From assembly GCA_012845835.1 (NCBI GenBank), contig JABAKD010000023.1, positions 21,298,203-21,362,202 of the forward strand: a DNA stretch of 64,000 nt, in the 5' to 3' direction. Below are positions 23,326-34,499 of this stretch, piece after piece (positions within the stretch are counted from its first letter, which is position 1; every line of letters starts with the position of its first letter). The DNA comes from Undaria pinnatifida (Eukaryota; Sar; Phaeophyceae; Laminariales; Alariaceae). Under the pieces are notes generated by a model. That model was not told the origin of the DNA and did no database searches. It saw nothing but the letters and a program-made list of their open reading frames with translations. A program made the translations under genes and the position numbers.

Positions 23326-24857
23326 CAGGTGCAGCTCCAGGTGCAGGTGCAGCTCCAGGCGCAGTTGCAGCTCCAGGCGCAGGTGCAGCTCCACGCGCAG
23401 GTGCAGCTCCAGGTGCAGCGCCTGCAAGGAGAGGCGCTCCGATCCCGCCGGCTTGAACTCCGGCAACAACATCACGCCAACAAGCACAAAACGAAAGGAA
23501 CAAATTCGAACCACTGCTGTCACCTATGATATCATACGCACATGTTGGGATGGACGGAATATGTATCGCAGTAACGCGCCCCACATCTCGGCAGTGGTGC
23601 AGGTACAGGCATGGGGTCGTGAGGTTACAGTCGACACGGTAGGGGCAACGGCAGCCCGTCATTTTCAAGTGCCCTCTAGTTCACCTGCTGTGCTGGGCCG
23701 GCGCTCATTGGAGGGGTTGCTGCCGCGCAAGTGCAGGTGCAGTTGCAGGTGAAGTTCCTGCAGGGAGGGAGAGGAGCTCCGATCCCGCCGGCCTGAACTC
23801 CTGCAACAACACCATGCCATCAAGCACCAAGCACTAAACGAAAGCAAAACGTTTGAACTGCTGTCATATATGATACCATACGTAAATGTTGGGATGGACG
23901 GGATATGTACGTTCAGCAGTAACGGGTAACGCGCCCCACATGTTGACAGTGGTGAAGGCGTACAGGCATGGACGGGATATGCACAGTTGCCACGCGCCCC
24001 ACATCTTTACAGCGGTGGTACCGGGAGCGGTAGCGGCACAAAACGAAAGAGAAAGCGTTTGAACAACTGTGTCACATACGAACAGCGAGAGAACGGGTAT
24101 GATACAGCAGTCCACCATCTGTGACGCCCGATCTACTACTGTCTGTGTATAATACTGCTGTATGATACCTTGTACTTGGTATGATATACTTGGTACGATA
24201 CACCGCAGTGAAGCAGCATACTTTATTGCTATACGTTCGCAGTTCAGAATGAGACGTACATACAGAAAACAGAGAGAAGAGGGAGAAGCAAAGAGAGAAC
24301 CAGAGAGAGTGCGCCACGCGAGACTAAGAAAAGAGGATTAAGACAAGACACGAACCGCAGAGGAAGAGAGAAACACAGCAACAACACATCTTTCTTGCAC
24401 CTCACTACACAGCTGCGTGTTGCTGCCGTTGGGTGTTTGGGCGATTTCGGTGTGTGTGCTCGCTGCTGCGGTGCGTATCATACCGTACCTGTGGGGTGGC
24501 CCGGCGTTGATGTGCTGCTGCTCTCCTTTCCGCTTCTTCTTGCGCTGCTGCTGCTGCTGCTATCTTCCGAGCCTCTGTTCGGCTGATGGCAGTCTTCTTC
24601 TGCGTGGCCGGATATGTGCTTGAGATCGGTCTGTCCTCTGGTGGTGGTCGTGGCTGGCGTGATGGTGTGTCTTCGTTGTCTTTGTGGTTTCTGCGAGAAG
24701 AAGTTTGAATTTCCATCCAATTTTCTAGACAAAGCATGACACGGCTCCCGAGAACCAAAGAGGGGACAGGTTAGGATGTCATCCCGGGGTGTCCACGGTC
24801 TGGATGTGTGGGTTGTGGTTCTCTTTCATAACCCATGGGGTAACATTAGGCGCTCCC
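23318..24857 (-). repeat. MULE right TIR (uninterrupted)
   Basis: Inverse of 11925-12926 joined to 16191-16770. It gives the empty site for copy B at about 23870. It ends with GGCGCTCCC before the AGAATTTTG duplication. Confidence 0.9.
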
Positions 24858-24866
24858 AGAATTTTG

Positions 24867-25555
24867 TGGGAGTTTAAATAACCGCCGGAGGCGGTAAAAA
24901 TGTGTAAAAAGGGGGGGGACGAAACAAAAGAACGAACAAAGACAGAGGAGCACGAGACTAGAGCAAAGCACAGCAAAGCGAGCCTTGCTTACGCGATTGG
25001 CGACAGCCGTGATGGAAAAACGAGATGCACGAGGTCAGAACTCAAAATGTAATTGGAATGCATACATCCTGCGGGATGTGTGGGTGCTTGGCGGGCGCTC
25101 ACGACGAAGGGAAGCTGCGGTACTTGGATGCTTTTTTTTGGAGGGCGCCCAGTTTTAAACCAATATAATGAGGAGAAGGTACGTACTAGGTATCATGTAC
25201 GGGTACCAATGGTAATTTAGAGGGGGCGTAGGCAGGCAGGCACATGCCCTCCTGCCGCGGAGGCGGAAACGTATGTAGCAAGAAAGGTCCAACAAGGCTG
25301 TCTCCACTTTTCCTAAAGCCGTCGTAGCATTGAACCTGCTTCTTTGGCTTCCTCTGTTGGGACGAAGCCAGTATGAAAATCGCAATGCCTGGGGTAAGAG
25401 GGTGTTGTTTATACTTCACTATTGTGGTTGAACTGGACTACTTGTCGTAGTTGCAAACGCAAGGCTGTTCGCGGTACGAAACAAACGCGAACGCGTGCCA
25501 TCATATGTAGGACCGACCCGTGGTGGCGGTGTGGTTGTTCTGTTTGCAGAAGCGC
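24867..25555. other. Unassigned sequence between MULE and pentamer array
   Basis: No recognised gene. Two overlapping short minus-strand frames at 25155-25419 lack domains. Confidence 0.35.
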
Positions 25556-26140
25556 GCGGTGCCGTGCTGTGCGGTGCTGTGCGGTGCGGTGCGGTGCGGT
25601 GCGGTGCGGTGCGGTGCGGTGCCGTGCGGTGCGGTGCGGTGCGGTGCGGTGCGGTGCGGTGCGGTGCGGTGCGGTGCGGTGCGGTGCGGTGCGGTGCGGT
25701 GCGGTGCGGTGCGGTGCGGTGCGGTGCGGTGCGGTGCGGTGCGGTGCGGTGCGGTGCGGTGCGGTGCGGTGCGGTGCGGTGCGGTGCGGTGCGGTGCGGT
25801 GCGGTGCGGTGCGGTGCGGTGCGGTGCGGTGCGGTGCGGTGCGGTGCGGTTCGGTGCGGTGCGGTGCGGTGCGGTGCGGTTCGGTGCCGTGCGGTGCGGT
25901 GCGGTGCGGTGCGGTGCGGTGCGGTGCGGTGCGGTGCGGTGCGGTGCGGTGCGGTGCGGTGCGGTGCGGTGCGGTGCGGTGCGGTGCGGTGCGGTGCAGT
26001 GCGGTGCGGTGCGGTGCGGTGCGGTGCGGTGCGGTGCGGTGCGGTGCGGTGCGGTGCGGTGCGGTGCGGTGCGGTGCGGTGCGGTGCGGTGCGGTGCGGT
26101 GCGGTACGGTGAGGTGCGGTGCCGTGCGGTGAGGTGCGAT
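25556..26140. repeat. (GTGCG)n pentanucleotide array, about 115 units
   Basis: A nearly pure 5-bp repeat with a handful of single-base variants (GCCGT, GTTCG, GCAGT). A 5-bp unit without stop triplets leaves long frames open on both strands (CGAVR-type on plus, HRTAP-type on minus). These are artefacts, not proteins. Confidence 0.97.
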
Positions 26141-28430
26141 GATGCAGCTACAGTGCGGTTCGGTGGTACCGCGCTGCACCTCGTTGCAACTGGAAGCTGC
26201 CGCACGCCCGCACCGTAAGAGCGACGCGCACCCTTATTATAACCGCTGACAAATACAAGCAAACCTTCAGCAAATACAACTTGAAGTCAGATGCGTGCAC
26301 AGCAGATACCCACCATCCATGCATCGTACAAGGACAACGGTACGTATGTAATTTGGCGTGCCTTCCAACTTGTGAGCTGGCTTTGTTTGTGCTGCAGGCT
26401 AAGTCTCCATCCACCCCCCCGCCCAACTTGACGCTCCCGCCAGATGATAAACCTTGACGCTGCGGAGGCACACCCGAAATTCCAGGCATTGGGTACGCGT
26501 GTAGGCGTCGTGAAAGGAGTCGAAATGGCCTCGAATCAAGAAGACCTCCCGATCCTGCCCGAGTAACGAACACACTCCGTTGTAAGCGTGGCGCCAGAAG
26601 GTGGGCTACATTGGTACACATCACAGCAGACGGCTGCAAGCTGTTATAAACGACTTCCTTGCAAAACTTCTCTGACGTCATGTCGGAGGGTCATGTCGGA
26701 GGGTCATGTCGGAGGTGCCCAATTCGTGATGTCGTTTGTGTGGCCGACCTTGTTCTTCTAACCTGCTGTAGCTGCTGCTGCTGTTGCTGCTGTTTGGTGT
26801 TTACGTGCAGTTTGAATACAGCGCATACGCTCGTATTCGCGTACCGCTCCGGTTGCTTCCTTCTGTTTATTTGGTGTTCCGCTTGATAGGAGTCTCACCG
26901 TATGTGACCACAACACTGTAATAGGAACGTGCGGTAATAATAGTTTTGACTTGGAATAGACTAATCATCACCGGGGACGGCGTGGTTCTGTGTAGTAGTG
27001 TTAAGGGGACCCCCGGCGACAAGAGGAGAGGTACGCGAGGCCTGAATTTCAAGGGAATGCGCCAAAGTCCACGGGCAACTTTCACGGGGTTGATATCGAG
27101 GAGATCTGGCACCAATATGTATACGGGCGCTTGAGGCGCGACATCAGTTGATCTCGCGGCCGCGGACGCGTTAGGTCGGCTTCGATGGGCCACTCTTAGG
27201 GAAAAACTTTGCACCTCCTCCGTCTTGGTAGCCTCGTGCTCTTGCTTAGTGCGGTTGCAGTTGATTTATTCGTGTCAGTGTCGATTGCACCTCGTTCAAC
27301 CTGCTCTCTTCTCCTGTTTTTTCGTTGCGTGCTCCGTCTTTCCCTTCTCGTTGCTGCTGTGTTTTGTTGTTTACTGCTGTCGCTTCCTTCCATGCGTCGT
27401 ACTGCTGTACCTTATTTTCTTTTTGTCGCAGGGCGGGGACCTTGAAGATGGAGAACCCGCCACTAGCGTGTGTGCGATTACTGGCTAGCGTGTCTAGTGT
27501 GATCCCTGTGCGCGTTTGAACTGTTTTTACATAGTGATAGGAGGTGTTGATGGTGCATTTTGCGTACCATTTATTAATAGTTGCAGAACAACACAACCCT
27601 TCGTGGGTTTGGTGCTGCTCCAGTTTGAGCCCTTTGACTTACCCCCCCCTTGTACATCGTCGTACACCCTCTCGGCTGGGAGATGGATGGTGGATGGTGC
27701 CTGGTGGCTCTGCTCAGAAACTTCGAGAGTCAGTCCTTTGAATTTTGTATTTTGGCATAGTACACGTTAAGAAGTACGCATGACTGCGAATACCGATGCC
27801 AGATATATATTAGTTGCTGTTGAATCACACCCATAAACAGGGCGGTTCATTGACGGCAACCTCTAGGCGTACATTTGGCTCGTGTGTTCACCTGACGAAA
27901 GAGACCGCATCGTTCGTTCGCGTGCCTGCATTATTTAAATGTTCCTATTTATGTCCCCCTTTACCTTCCCTCCCCTTCTATATTTACTAGCCCACCTCCT
28001 ACTCGGCTGCTCGTGTGAAAAAAATAGACGCAATCAGTTACATCGCAGGTCATCACGAGACCAAAAAAAGTGGGCGGCCAAGAAAACAAAAAATAAAACA
28101 CAAGAAAGAGGAAGCTATTATTATTAGTAGTATCGTACATTTTATACTTTGTTGTACCGTGCATTGCCGTATATTATGCCTGGTATATCACCGTATATTA
28201 TGCCTGGTGTTAAAGCCATTAAATAAGAGCGTCTCCGTAAAGAAGAGCAAACACGTTCCGTAAATATTTAACCTTGTGATAGAAAAACGACTTGGGCCAA
28301 AAAAAGACAAATCTGCACATACTACGTACGGTGTACCAAGTACAAAAAAAAGACTTGACAAAAAAAGACAAATTTGTATACTATATCTGGTATGAAAAAT
28401 GAAAGAAACAGTGGCAAAAAAAAAAGGAAC
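26141..28430. other. Unassigned sequence, short repeats only
   Basis: A three-unit tandem GTCATGTCGGAGG lies near 26680-26715. Frames around 26148-26681 (minus) and 27200-27520 (both strands) show no known domain. I cannot support a gene. Confidence 0.35.
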
Positions 28431-28433
28431 GAG

Positions 28434-28445
28434 GGTCGCCGGGGC
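28434..28445 (-). promoter_or_regulatory. Pol III B-box-like sequence
   Basis: The minus strand reads GGTTCGAGCCCC, then GGCGACCC, and then a T run complementary to the A run at 28420-28430. No A box or cloverleaf can be formed upstream, so it is at best a tRNA-derived remnant. Confidence 0.3.
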
Positions 28446-28689
28446 TCGAACCAGTGATGTTGGTGCTTACTGGGCCCAAGTTAAGGTGGTGGTCCCACAA
28501 TTTGGGGAGTACTCCCCAGATGTGGGGATGCAGCAGGACGCGAGCTGTCGAAGGGACTTACACCTGGTGCTTTGCCGTGATCCCTGAACTGTCCCTCGAG
28601 GGACTCCAGTGCTTCTCGAGCCGTCAGGGTGCTTTGTGCCCTCTGGGCAACCCCCGGCTCCTCACAGAACCCAGCATGAGCCCCAAACA

Positions 28690-28823
28690 TATAGGGAAAA
28701 GACTGCGGCATACTGAAAACAAGTTTAATTCTTTGTCGTTCTTTGTCGATTCTTCGTCGTGAATGCGCAATCTGACTTCGATTGGTTATTCTTTGTCGGA
28801 GTCTGTCCCACTCTCGAAATTTT
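28690..28823 (+). repeat. CTTTGTCG-rich dispersed repeat, second copy, host of the hAT insertion
   Basis: Matches 11770-11905. The repeat resumes after 30600 (TCGCCCAGCC against TTCGCCGGTGG at 11901-11911), which supports the insertion boundaries of 28824-30592. Confidence 0.8.
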
Positions 28824-28839
28824 CAGGGCTTTTCACGGG

Positions 28840-29100
28840 TCATGACCCGACCCGCGGGTCGGGTCAAGGGGGTTTCAAAATCTCGCGGGTCGGGTCGGGT
28901 CGGGTCATCACGTTTTAAAATCTCACGGTTCGGGTCGGGTCGGGTCAAGAGGTTTTCAAAATCTCGCGGGTCGGGTCGGGTCGGGTCAAAAGGCTTCAAA
29001 ATCTCGCGGGTCGGGTCGGGTCGGGTCAAGAGGTTTTCAAAATCTCGCGGGTCGGGTCGGGTCATGACCCGCGAGATACGGGTCACTTCGCGGGTCAAGC
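28840..29100. repeat. Left GGGTC array of the hAT-like element
   Basis: Units of about 40 bp alternate CGGGTCGGGTCGGGTC with an AAAATCTCG-type spacer. The right-hand array at 30340-30580 has the same unit in the same orientation and ends with a long inverted stretch of GACCC. Confidence 0.85.
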
Positions 29101-29419
29101 CATAATGACTCGTGAGTTGTTTTGGGCTGACCCGCGGGTCCAACCCGCGGATCTAGCCGGCGGATCCGCCTTTTTCAAACTTACAGGTGAGAGCCACGTT
29201 GAGGCCGTGTAGGCGCCCCGCGGGTCAGGCCCGCGGGTCCGCCAATAAAATACAAACATTTCGGCTTCCTGCCTCCCTCGTGCCGATGCTCCGATCATAT
29301 GTCATCACAGCGTGCAGAACAATCACCAGGCAGTACCCCTAGCTACTCGTAACAAGGCATACAGCAGTGTGACGCGAATCCCGTACCTACTGAAGCCGTA
29401 ACAACAGCAGTAATATTAC

Positions 29420-30015
29420 GGTCATACCAGTACGAAAAGTGACCAAACGTAAAAAAAAGGCAAGGAAGGGCAGTCGTCGTCGAAGCAGCAGCAGCAGCAG
29501 CAGCAGCACTGGCAGCAGCAAGTACCAGCAGCAGACCCCGGATTCTCGCGGATCGCAGCCCCTGCTGACAGACCCATCGCCCCAGTTGTGGGCTTGCTGC
29601 CGGAGGCGGCTCAGCTAGGCTGCTTGCCGGGGCTGGAGACTGCACAGATAGAAGATAGATGCAGCAGTGTAGTAGTAGTAGTAGAAGTAGTAGTAGCTAG
29701 CTCGAGAATTATCATACCAGAGTACGATATAAATGTGACCAAACGTAAAAAAGCAAGAAGAGCAGCCGTTGTCGAAGCAGCAGCGGCAGCAAGCAGCAGC
29801 AGCAACAGCAGCAGCAAGCAGCAGCAGCAGCAGCAAGCAGCAGCAGCAGCAGCAGCACAGCAGCAGCAGCACCCTGGCAGCAGCAAGCACCAGCAGCAGC
29901 AGACAACACATCCTCGCGGATCGCACCCCCTGCTGACAGATCCACCGCCCCAGTTGTGGGCTTGCTGCCGGAGGCGGCTCAGCTAGGCTGCTTGCCGGGG
30001 CCGGAGATTGCACTT
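29420..30015. repeat. Duplicated GCA-triplet segment
   Basis: A block from GTGACCAAACGTAAAAAA through a CAGCAG run to CTTGCTGCCGGAGGCGGCTC occurs at about 29440-29640 and again at 29735-30005 with a longer CAG tract (29775-29900). Poly-Ser and poly-Gln frames are by-products. Confidence 0.8.
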
Positions 30016-30769
30016 GTATATTATAACTAGCTCGCTCGTCGGGTCGCTCGTCGGGTCGACCGGGTGGTCTAACGGTACGGGCATGTCCATGCATGTGGGT
30101 TGCGGTTTCTTTCCTATTCCTCGCGCGCACACCACATGACATAATCATCAGCTGCAAACAATGCCGGTAAAAAACGCAGAGAACACGACATACTGGGAAA
30201 AATACGAGGGACCAAGGACCAACCAACCGACCGAGGTATACATACATGCTTTGACCCGTGACTTTTTGACTTTGACCCGTGAGAAATGTCACGGGTCAAG
30301 TTCACGTGACCCGCCAGACGACCCGAATCTCGCGGGTCACCCGGATTGTCGCGGGTCGGGTCGGGTCGGGTCAGGACGACTTCAAAATCTCGCGGGTCGG
30401 GTCGGGTCGGGTCAAGACATCTCGAAAATCTCGCGGGTCGGGTCGGGTCGGGTCAAGACGCCTCGAAACTCTCGCGGGTCGGGTCGGGTCGGGTCAAGAC
30501 GTCTCGAAAATCTCGCGGGTCGGGTCGGGTCAGCTGACCCGACCCGACCCGACCCGACCCGCGAGATTTGACCTGACCCGTGAAAAGCCCTGGAAATTTT
30601 TCGCCCAGCCCGCCAGATGTAAGGGGAGTTCGTATGAAACAGAGGCCGGGGGGGGGCATGGGGAAATTTGATATTTATCCGCAGGCTTGTGTGTTGGATT
30701 GGCTGCTATTAATAGCTACTCGTAGTCTAGGCCTGTATATTATTATATACCGTGCACTACTCTGGTATA

Positions 30770-31338
30770 TGTAGTGGTACTCCGAGTGGGGGATGCGTGG
30801 TTGGTCGGTGTTGGGAAGCGTGCTCCTCATGGGTTCCGGTGCCCTTGTTTGGTCTCTCCTCATGGCTCGCTGCATAGACTCAAAGCTCATACATTATTTC
30901 CTCTACATTGAACTCTAAAAGACAGACAAAACAGGCCCTTGGCACATGGTAGCGCAGGACAAAGCAGGTAGAGCAGGTAGAGCAGGTAGAGCAGGTAGTG
31001 AGAGCACGGGGGTGAGGTGAAGCTCACAGAGTTCGCGTCACCCCAGCATTGCTGCTGTGCTCTCTTCCGGACCTTTTCGTATGGAACGTACAAGGAACGT
31101 TCTCCTAAATGTTCTATATTCCCATGAGCGCCTAGCGCGCTTACTTCTATCAATTTTGTCCAGAGGAGGGGCGTTCCATTTCCGAGCACGATCTTGTGGC
31201 ACAGACTAGCTAGATTCTACGGGTTATCCGCTTCACTCAGAATATTCCGTTTAAGAGAACCTTCTCATGGCCAATATACCATGACTCTGCGGACTATCCT
31301 ACCGAATCTATTGCCAGATATACTGAAACTCTATTATA
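30770..31338 (-). repeat. 3' LTR of the TRIM-like element
   Basis: Plus strand begins TGTAGTGGTA and ends CTATTATA (canonical TTACA mutated). Contains a run of GTAGAGCAG repeats near 30965-31000. Confidence 0.85.
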
Positions 31339-31793
31339 TTAGCCCACCCTGAATAGTCGTAGATGCAGATCACCTGCCCATCAAAGGATGTCAACAAAAC
31401 ATCCAAAATTGGAAAGGGGATCGAAGATGCGGCTATTCGAAACAAACGAAAATTAGGCTATAGGTTCCCCCACACCTTGCGATAATGAGGCTTAAACGCC
31501 TCATTGCATGCACAGCGTGCAAGCGAAGTTCAGGCTAATAAGGACCAAGCGAAGCTACCATGGTTTCGGGGGTTGATACTATAAAGAAGCCTAGAGAGGG
31601 GGGGGTCGTGAACAAACTACGGACCCGGAAATACTAGCATATGATGTCGTGAAACTCTGAAAATGTGGCCTACTATAGAGCCATTCCTGTGGGAAACTAA
31701 GCCACGAAAAATCGGGGAAAACATACGCGAAAGCACTTGGGTGTCGAATCGACTATCGGTTTGGGTGGGCTCACTCCTGCCGACGACGCCAAT

Positions 31794-32362
31794 TGTAGTG
31801 GTACACCGAGTGGGGGATGCGTGGTTGGTCGGTGTTGGGAAGCGTGCTCCTCATGGGTTCCGGTGCCCTTGTTTGGTCTCTCCTCATGGCTCGCTGGATA
31901 GACTCAAAGCTCATTCATTATTTCCTCTACATTGAACTCTAAAAGACAGACAAAACAGGCCCTTGGCACATGGTAGCGCAGGGCAAAGCAGGTAGAGCAG
32001 GTACAGCAGGTACAGCAGGTAGTGAGAGCACGGGGGTGGGGTGAAGCTCAAATAGTTCGCGTCACCCCAGCATTGCTGCTGTGCTCTCCTCCGGACCTTT
32101 TCGTATGGAACGTACAAGGAACGTTCTCCTAGATGTTCTATATTCCCATGAGCGCCTAGCGCGCTTACTTCTATCATTTTTGTCCAGAGGAGGAGCGTTC
32201 CATTTCCGAGAACGATCTTGTGGCACAGACTAGCTAGATTCTACGGGTTATCCGCTTCACTCAGAATATTCCGTTTAAGAGAACCTTCTCATGGCCAATA
32301 TACCATGACTCTGCGGAATATCCTACCGAATCTATTGCCAGATATACTGACACTCTATTACA
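31794..32362 (-). repeat. 5' LTR of the TRIM-like element
   Basis: Same length as its partner, TGTAGTGG to ATTACA. Related LTR pieces are at 1303-1793 and 42214-42440. Confidence 0.85.
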
Positions 32363-32598
32363 TATATCATACCAGTAGGGTGCGGAGGGGTTGTCCTTAA
32401 CGACATTAAAGAGCGGCTGGTCCTATACTGGCCTGGAGTTGGAACAATATCGTATGTGGACAATTTCTTCAAAGTAACGATATCAAGAGAAAGCGGAAAC
32501 AACGAACGGGTACGTAAAAAAATAGGATAAAAAATACCACGGAAAAATATTGGAATGTAAGCGTATAACATGGAAAGCCAGGCGATTTGTATTTAATA

Positions 32599-33260
32599 CA
32601 AGGGCTCCGCTCCGCGGGTGGCGTCAGCCGCCCGCTACGCTCGCGCAAGGCAAGGAAGAATGCAACAAAAAGCATGTAAATAAAGGAGACATAAAGAAGG
32701 AGGCCCATGATCTGGAGCAAACAGCGATTTGTTAATGCCAAGAGCTGCTTGTGCAGAGCAAGTTGCCCTGTTGTGCTCAGCTGTGCTGTGTGTGCTTTCG
32801 TTACCGGTGTTACGTTTTGATCGGCAGTACGGGGGTAGTTTGCGTGGGGGAAAAAACAGGGGCCCGTCAAAGATTAAATTAAATACATACATTTGTCATG
32901 TAGCAAAAGAAAAAAGAAAAAAAGTAGCACATACATACATCACAACAACGCGTATTATACCCGGTACTGCTCTGTGTTCGAAAGAAAGCACACAGCGCAG
33001 CACGACACAGCACCGCAGCGAAGGGCACGGCAGCGCACCGTACGGCTCCGCACGGCCCCGCACGGCGCTACGCTGCACTGCTGGGCTGTATATAGCCGGA
33101 CTGATCTGAGCTGGGCGTGCAGTGTGATCCAACAGCATAGTACCTACCTGATGGTATGTACAAACCTGGTGTAGTAGTACTGGTATGCACTATAAGCCTC
33201 AAGGTCTTCTCGTTGGTTCGAACCCCGGTATCATCGGGGGAAAATAATGATCCTCATAAA
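32599..33260 (-). mobile_element. Hairpin-ended element E, copy 1
   Basis: CAAGGGCTCCGCTCC follows TA at 32597-32598, then the hairpin GCGGGTGGC/GCCGCCCGC. On the minus strand this is a 3' end with AGCCCTTG, and CTCTTGGCATT lies about 130 nt upstream. The body matches 63360-64000 over about 640 bp. It includes a GC-rich run of CCGCACGGC-like words (33000-33075) and a B-box-like GGTTCGAACCCC at 33218. No protein is recognised. The far end is not defined. Confidence 0.65.
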
Positions 33261-33900
33261 AAAATAATAGATATCAATTTGACTTTGTGGTCTTCTAGTA
33301 GATAGACTGTTCGCTTATAAGCCTGGTTTTCGTTGTTGGTTGAATCCAGGGGTCATTTGAAAAAAAATGATCCTTCTAAAACAATTGATATATATATGGT
33401 CTATTGGTAGAAGAATAATTGTACTGGTAGATACACCACTGCTGTTGTGACACATTGTGGCAACAACCTTGTAACAACTGAAAAACGAAAAAAATACAAT
33501 AATTGTCACAACTGACCCACATCTTCAGCTTGCTCCTGTTGCCTTGTGTTGTGTGCCCTTGGGTGCATTACAAAAAAGCTCGCATGGACGTCTATTAAAA
33601 TGCAAGTTCAACTCCCTCGCACGGACGTCCATTAAAATGCAAGTTCAACTCCCAAAAAAGCAAAGTTGCAAGTTCAACTCCCAAAAACAAATCTTGGAAA
33701 AAAAGAGTAAACAAATATGAAAAAGGTCAAAAAAAATGTTCAGAACTTGAAAAAAAACGAGTTCGAACAAATCAAATTTTAAGAAGATAGTAAAAAATGA
33801 ACGAACAAACAACTGAAAAGAGAAAAAAATGCAATACTTGACGAAACATTATGGAAAAACCAATAAAGTGTGGGAGGAAGCAAAGAAAAGCTGAAACGGT
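33260..33900. other. AT-rich unassigned sequence
   Basis: Tandem near-copies of TTAAAATGCAAGTTCAACTC at 33594-33680. Otherwise A-rich, no gene. Confidence 0.4.
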
Positions 33901-34270
33901 GAAAAACTGTTGCCAAGACGTGCTTGTGCAGAGCTAATTGCCCTGCGCTAGATGCTTGTCGATGTCACGTTCTGAACGGCAGTACGTGCGATGAGAACAC
34001 GACACGTACATAATAATAAATGGTACCTGGTACCTGTATCATACCTGGTACTACTACTGCTGTATGTTCAAAAGAACGCACAGCGCCGCACGACACAACA
34101 CCGCAAAACGAAGGGCAATAAGCGGCACCGCACTATGCTGCGCTGCACTGCTGAGCTATATATAGCCGGGCTGACCGGAGCTGGGGGTGCGTTGTGATCC
34201 AACAACGTAGTATGTGCAAACTTATTAATAGCACCGGTACGTGGGATGATACTGCGAATGAATGTTACTG
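33900..34270 (-). repeat. Diverged fragment of element E, copy 3
   Basis: Shares the CTTGTGCAGAGC block, the GCACAGCGC/CACGACACA stretch and the GAGCTGGG...GTGATCCAACA stretch with 32740-33140. The terminal hairpin is absent. Confidence 0.7.
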
Positions 34271-34299
34271 GCATGTACGAACTACTAATAAAAGTACCG

Positions 34300-34460
34300 C
34301 AAAGCACGCAGCACGGCAAAGTAGCAAATCACGTCAAAGCACAGCGCTGCGCTCTGCTAAGCTAGAGCTGCAGGGCATCGCAGGGCACTGCACGGCGCTG
34401 CGTTGCTGCGAGCTATACGCTGCGGTGGAGTGCTGGGCGGTGCGGAGCTGATGAGCCACC
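34300..34460 (+). repeat. GC-rich repeat, inverted copy of 10130-10330
   Basis: Follows the E fragment directly. Not coding. Confidence 0.7.
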
Positions 34461-34499
34461 GGAGATGCCAGGGATGCACCAACCGAGCGCTTTCAGCAC

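Larger units (their letters stand above)
11925..24857 (+). mobile_element. Complete Mutator-like element (MULE) with long TIRs
   Basis: The ends are GGGAGCGCCTAAT and its inverse, flanked by the 9-bp direct repeat AGAATTTTG (11916-11924 and 24858-24866), the duplication length typical of Mutator elements. The right TIR is 23318-24857. The left TIR is the same sequence split into 11925-12926 and 16191 to about 16770 by hairpin-ended copy B. The interior carries a FAR1/MULE transposase gene at 17218-21600 and an unidentified minus-strand frame at 22929-23325. Without copy B the element is about 9.7 kb. Confidence 0.92.
28824..30592. mobile_element. Non-autonomous hAT-like element
   Basis: The TIR CAGGGCTTTTCACGGGTC at 28824 is inverted at the right end (GACCCGTGAAAAGCCCTG, ending 30592). 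An 8-bp duplication GAAATTTT flanks it (28816-28823 and 30593-30600), as expected for hAT transposition. The interior has no transposase. It consists of subterminal GGGTC arrays at both ends and two related copies of a GCA-rich segment in the middle. Confidence 0.92.
30770..32362 (-). mobile_element. Small LTR-internal-LTR element (TRIM-like)
   Basis: Two direct 569-bp LTRs (30770-31338 and 31794-32362) flank a 455-bp interior. The duplication TATA borders it (30766-30769 and 32363-32366). Read on the minus strand, the 5' LTR (right copy) is followed two bases later by TGGCGTCGTCGG, a plausible primer-binding site, and the 3' LTR is preceded by GGGTGGGCTAA as polypurine tract. The interior cannot encode Gag-Pol, so movement must rely on another element. 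Confidence 0.82.

Noticed and set aside
25409-26262. Long open frames of HRTAP-type and CGAVR-type repeats on both strands
   Set aside because: A 5-bp unit without stop triplets keeps all frames open; no coding signal.
28434-28510. tRNA gene on the minus strand
   Set aside because: Only a B-box-like word; no A box, and the T-stem does not pair.
29588-29986. Poly-Ser/poly-Gln frame
   Set aside because: CAG triplet tract inside a non-autonomous hAT element.
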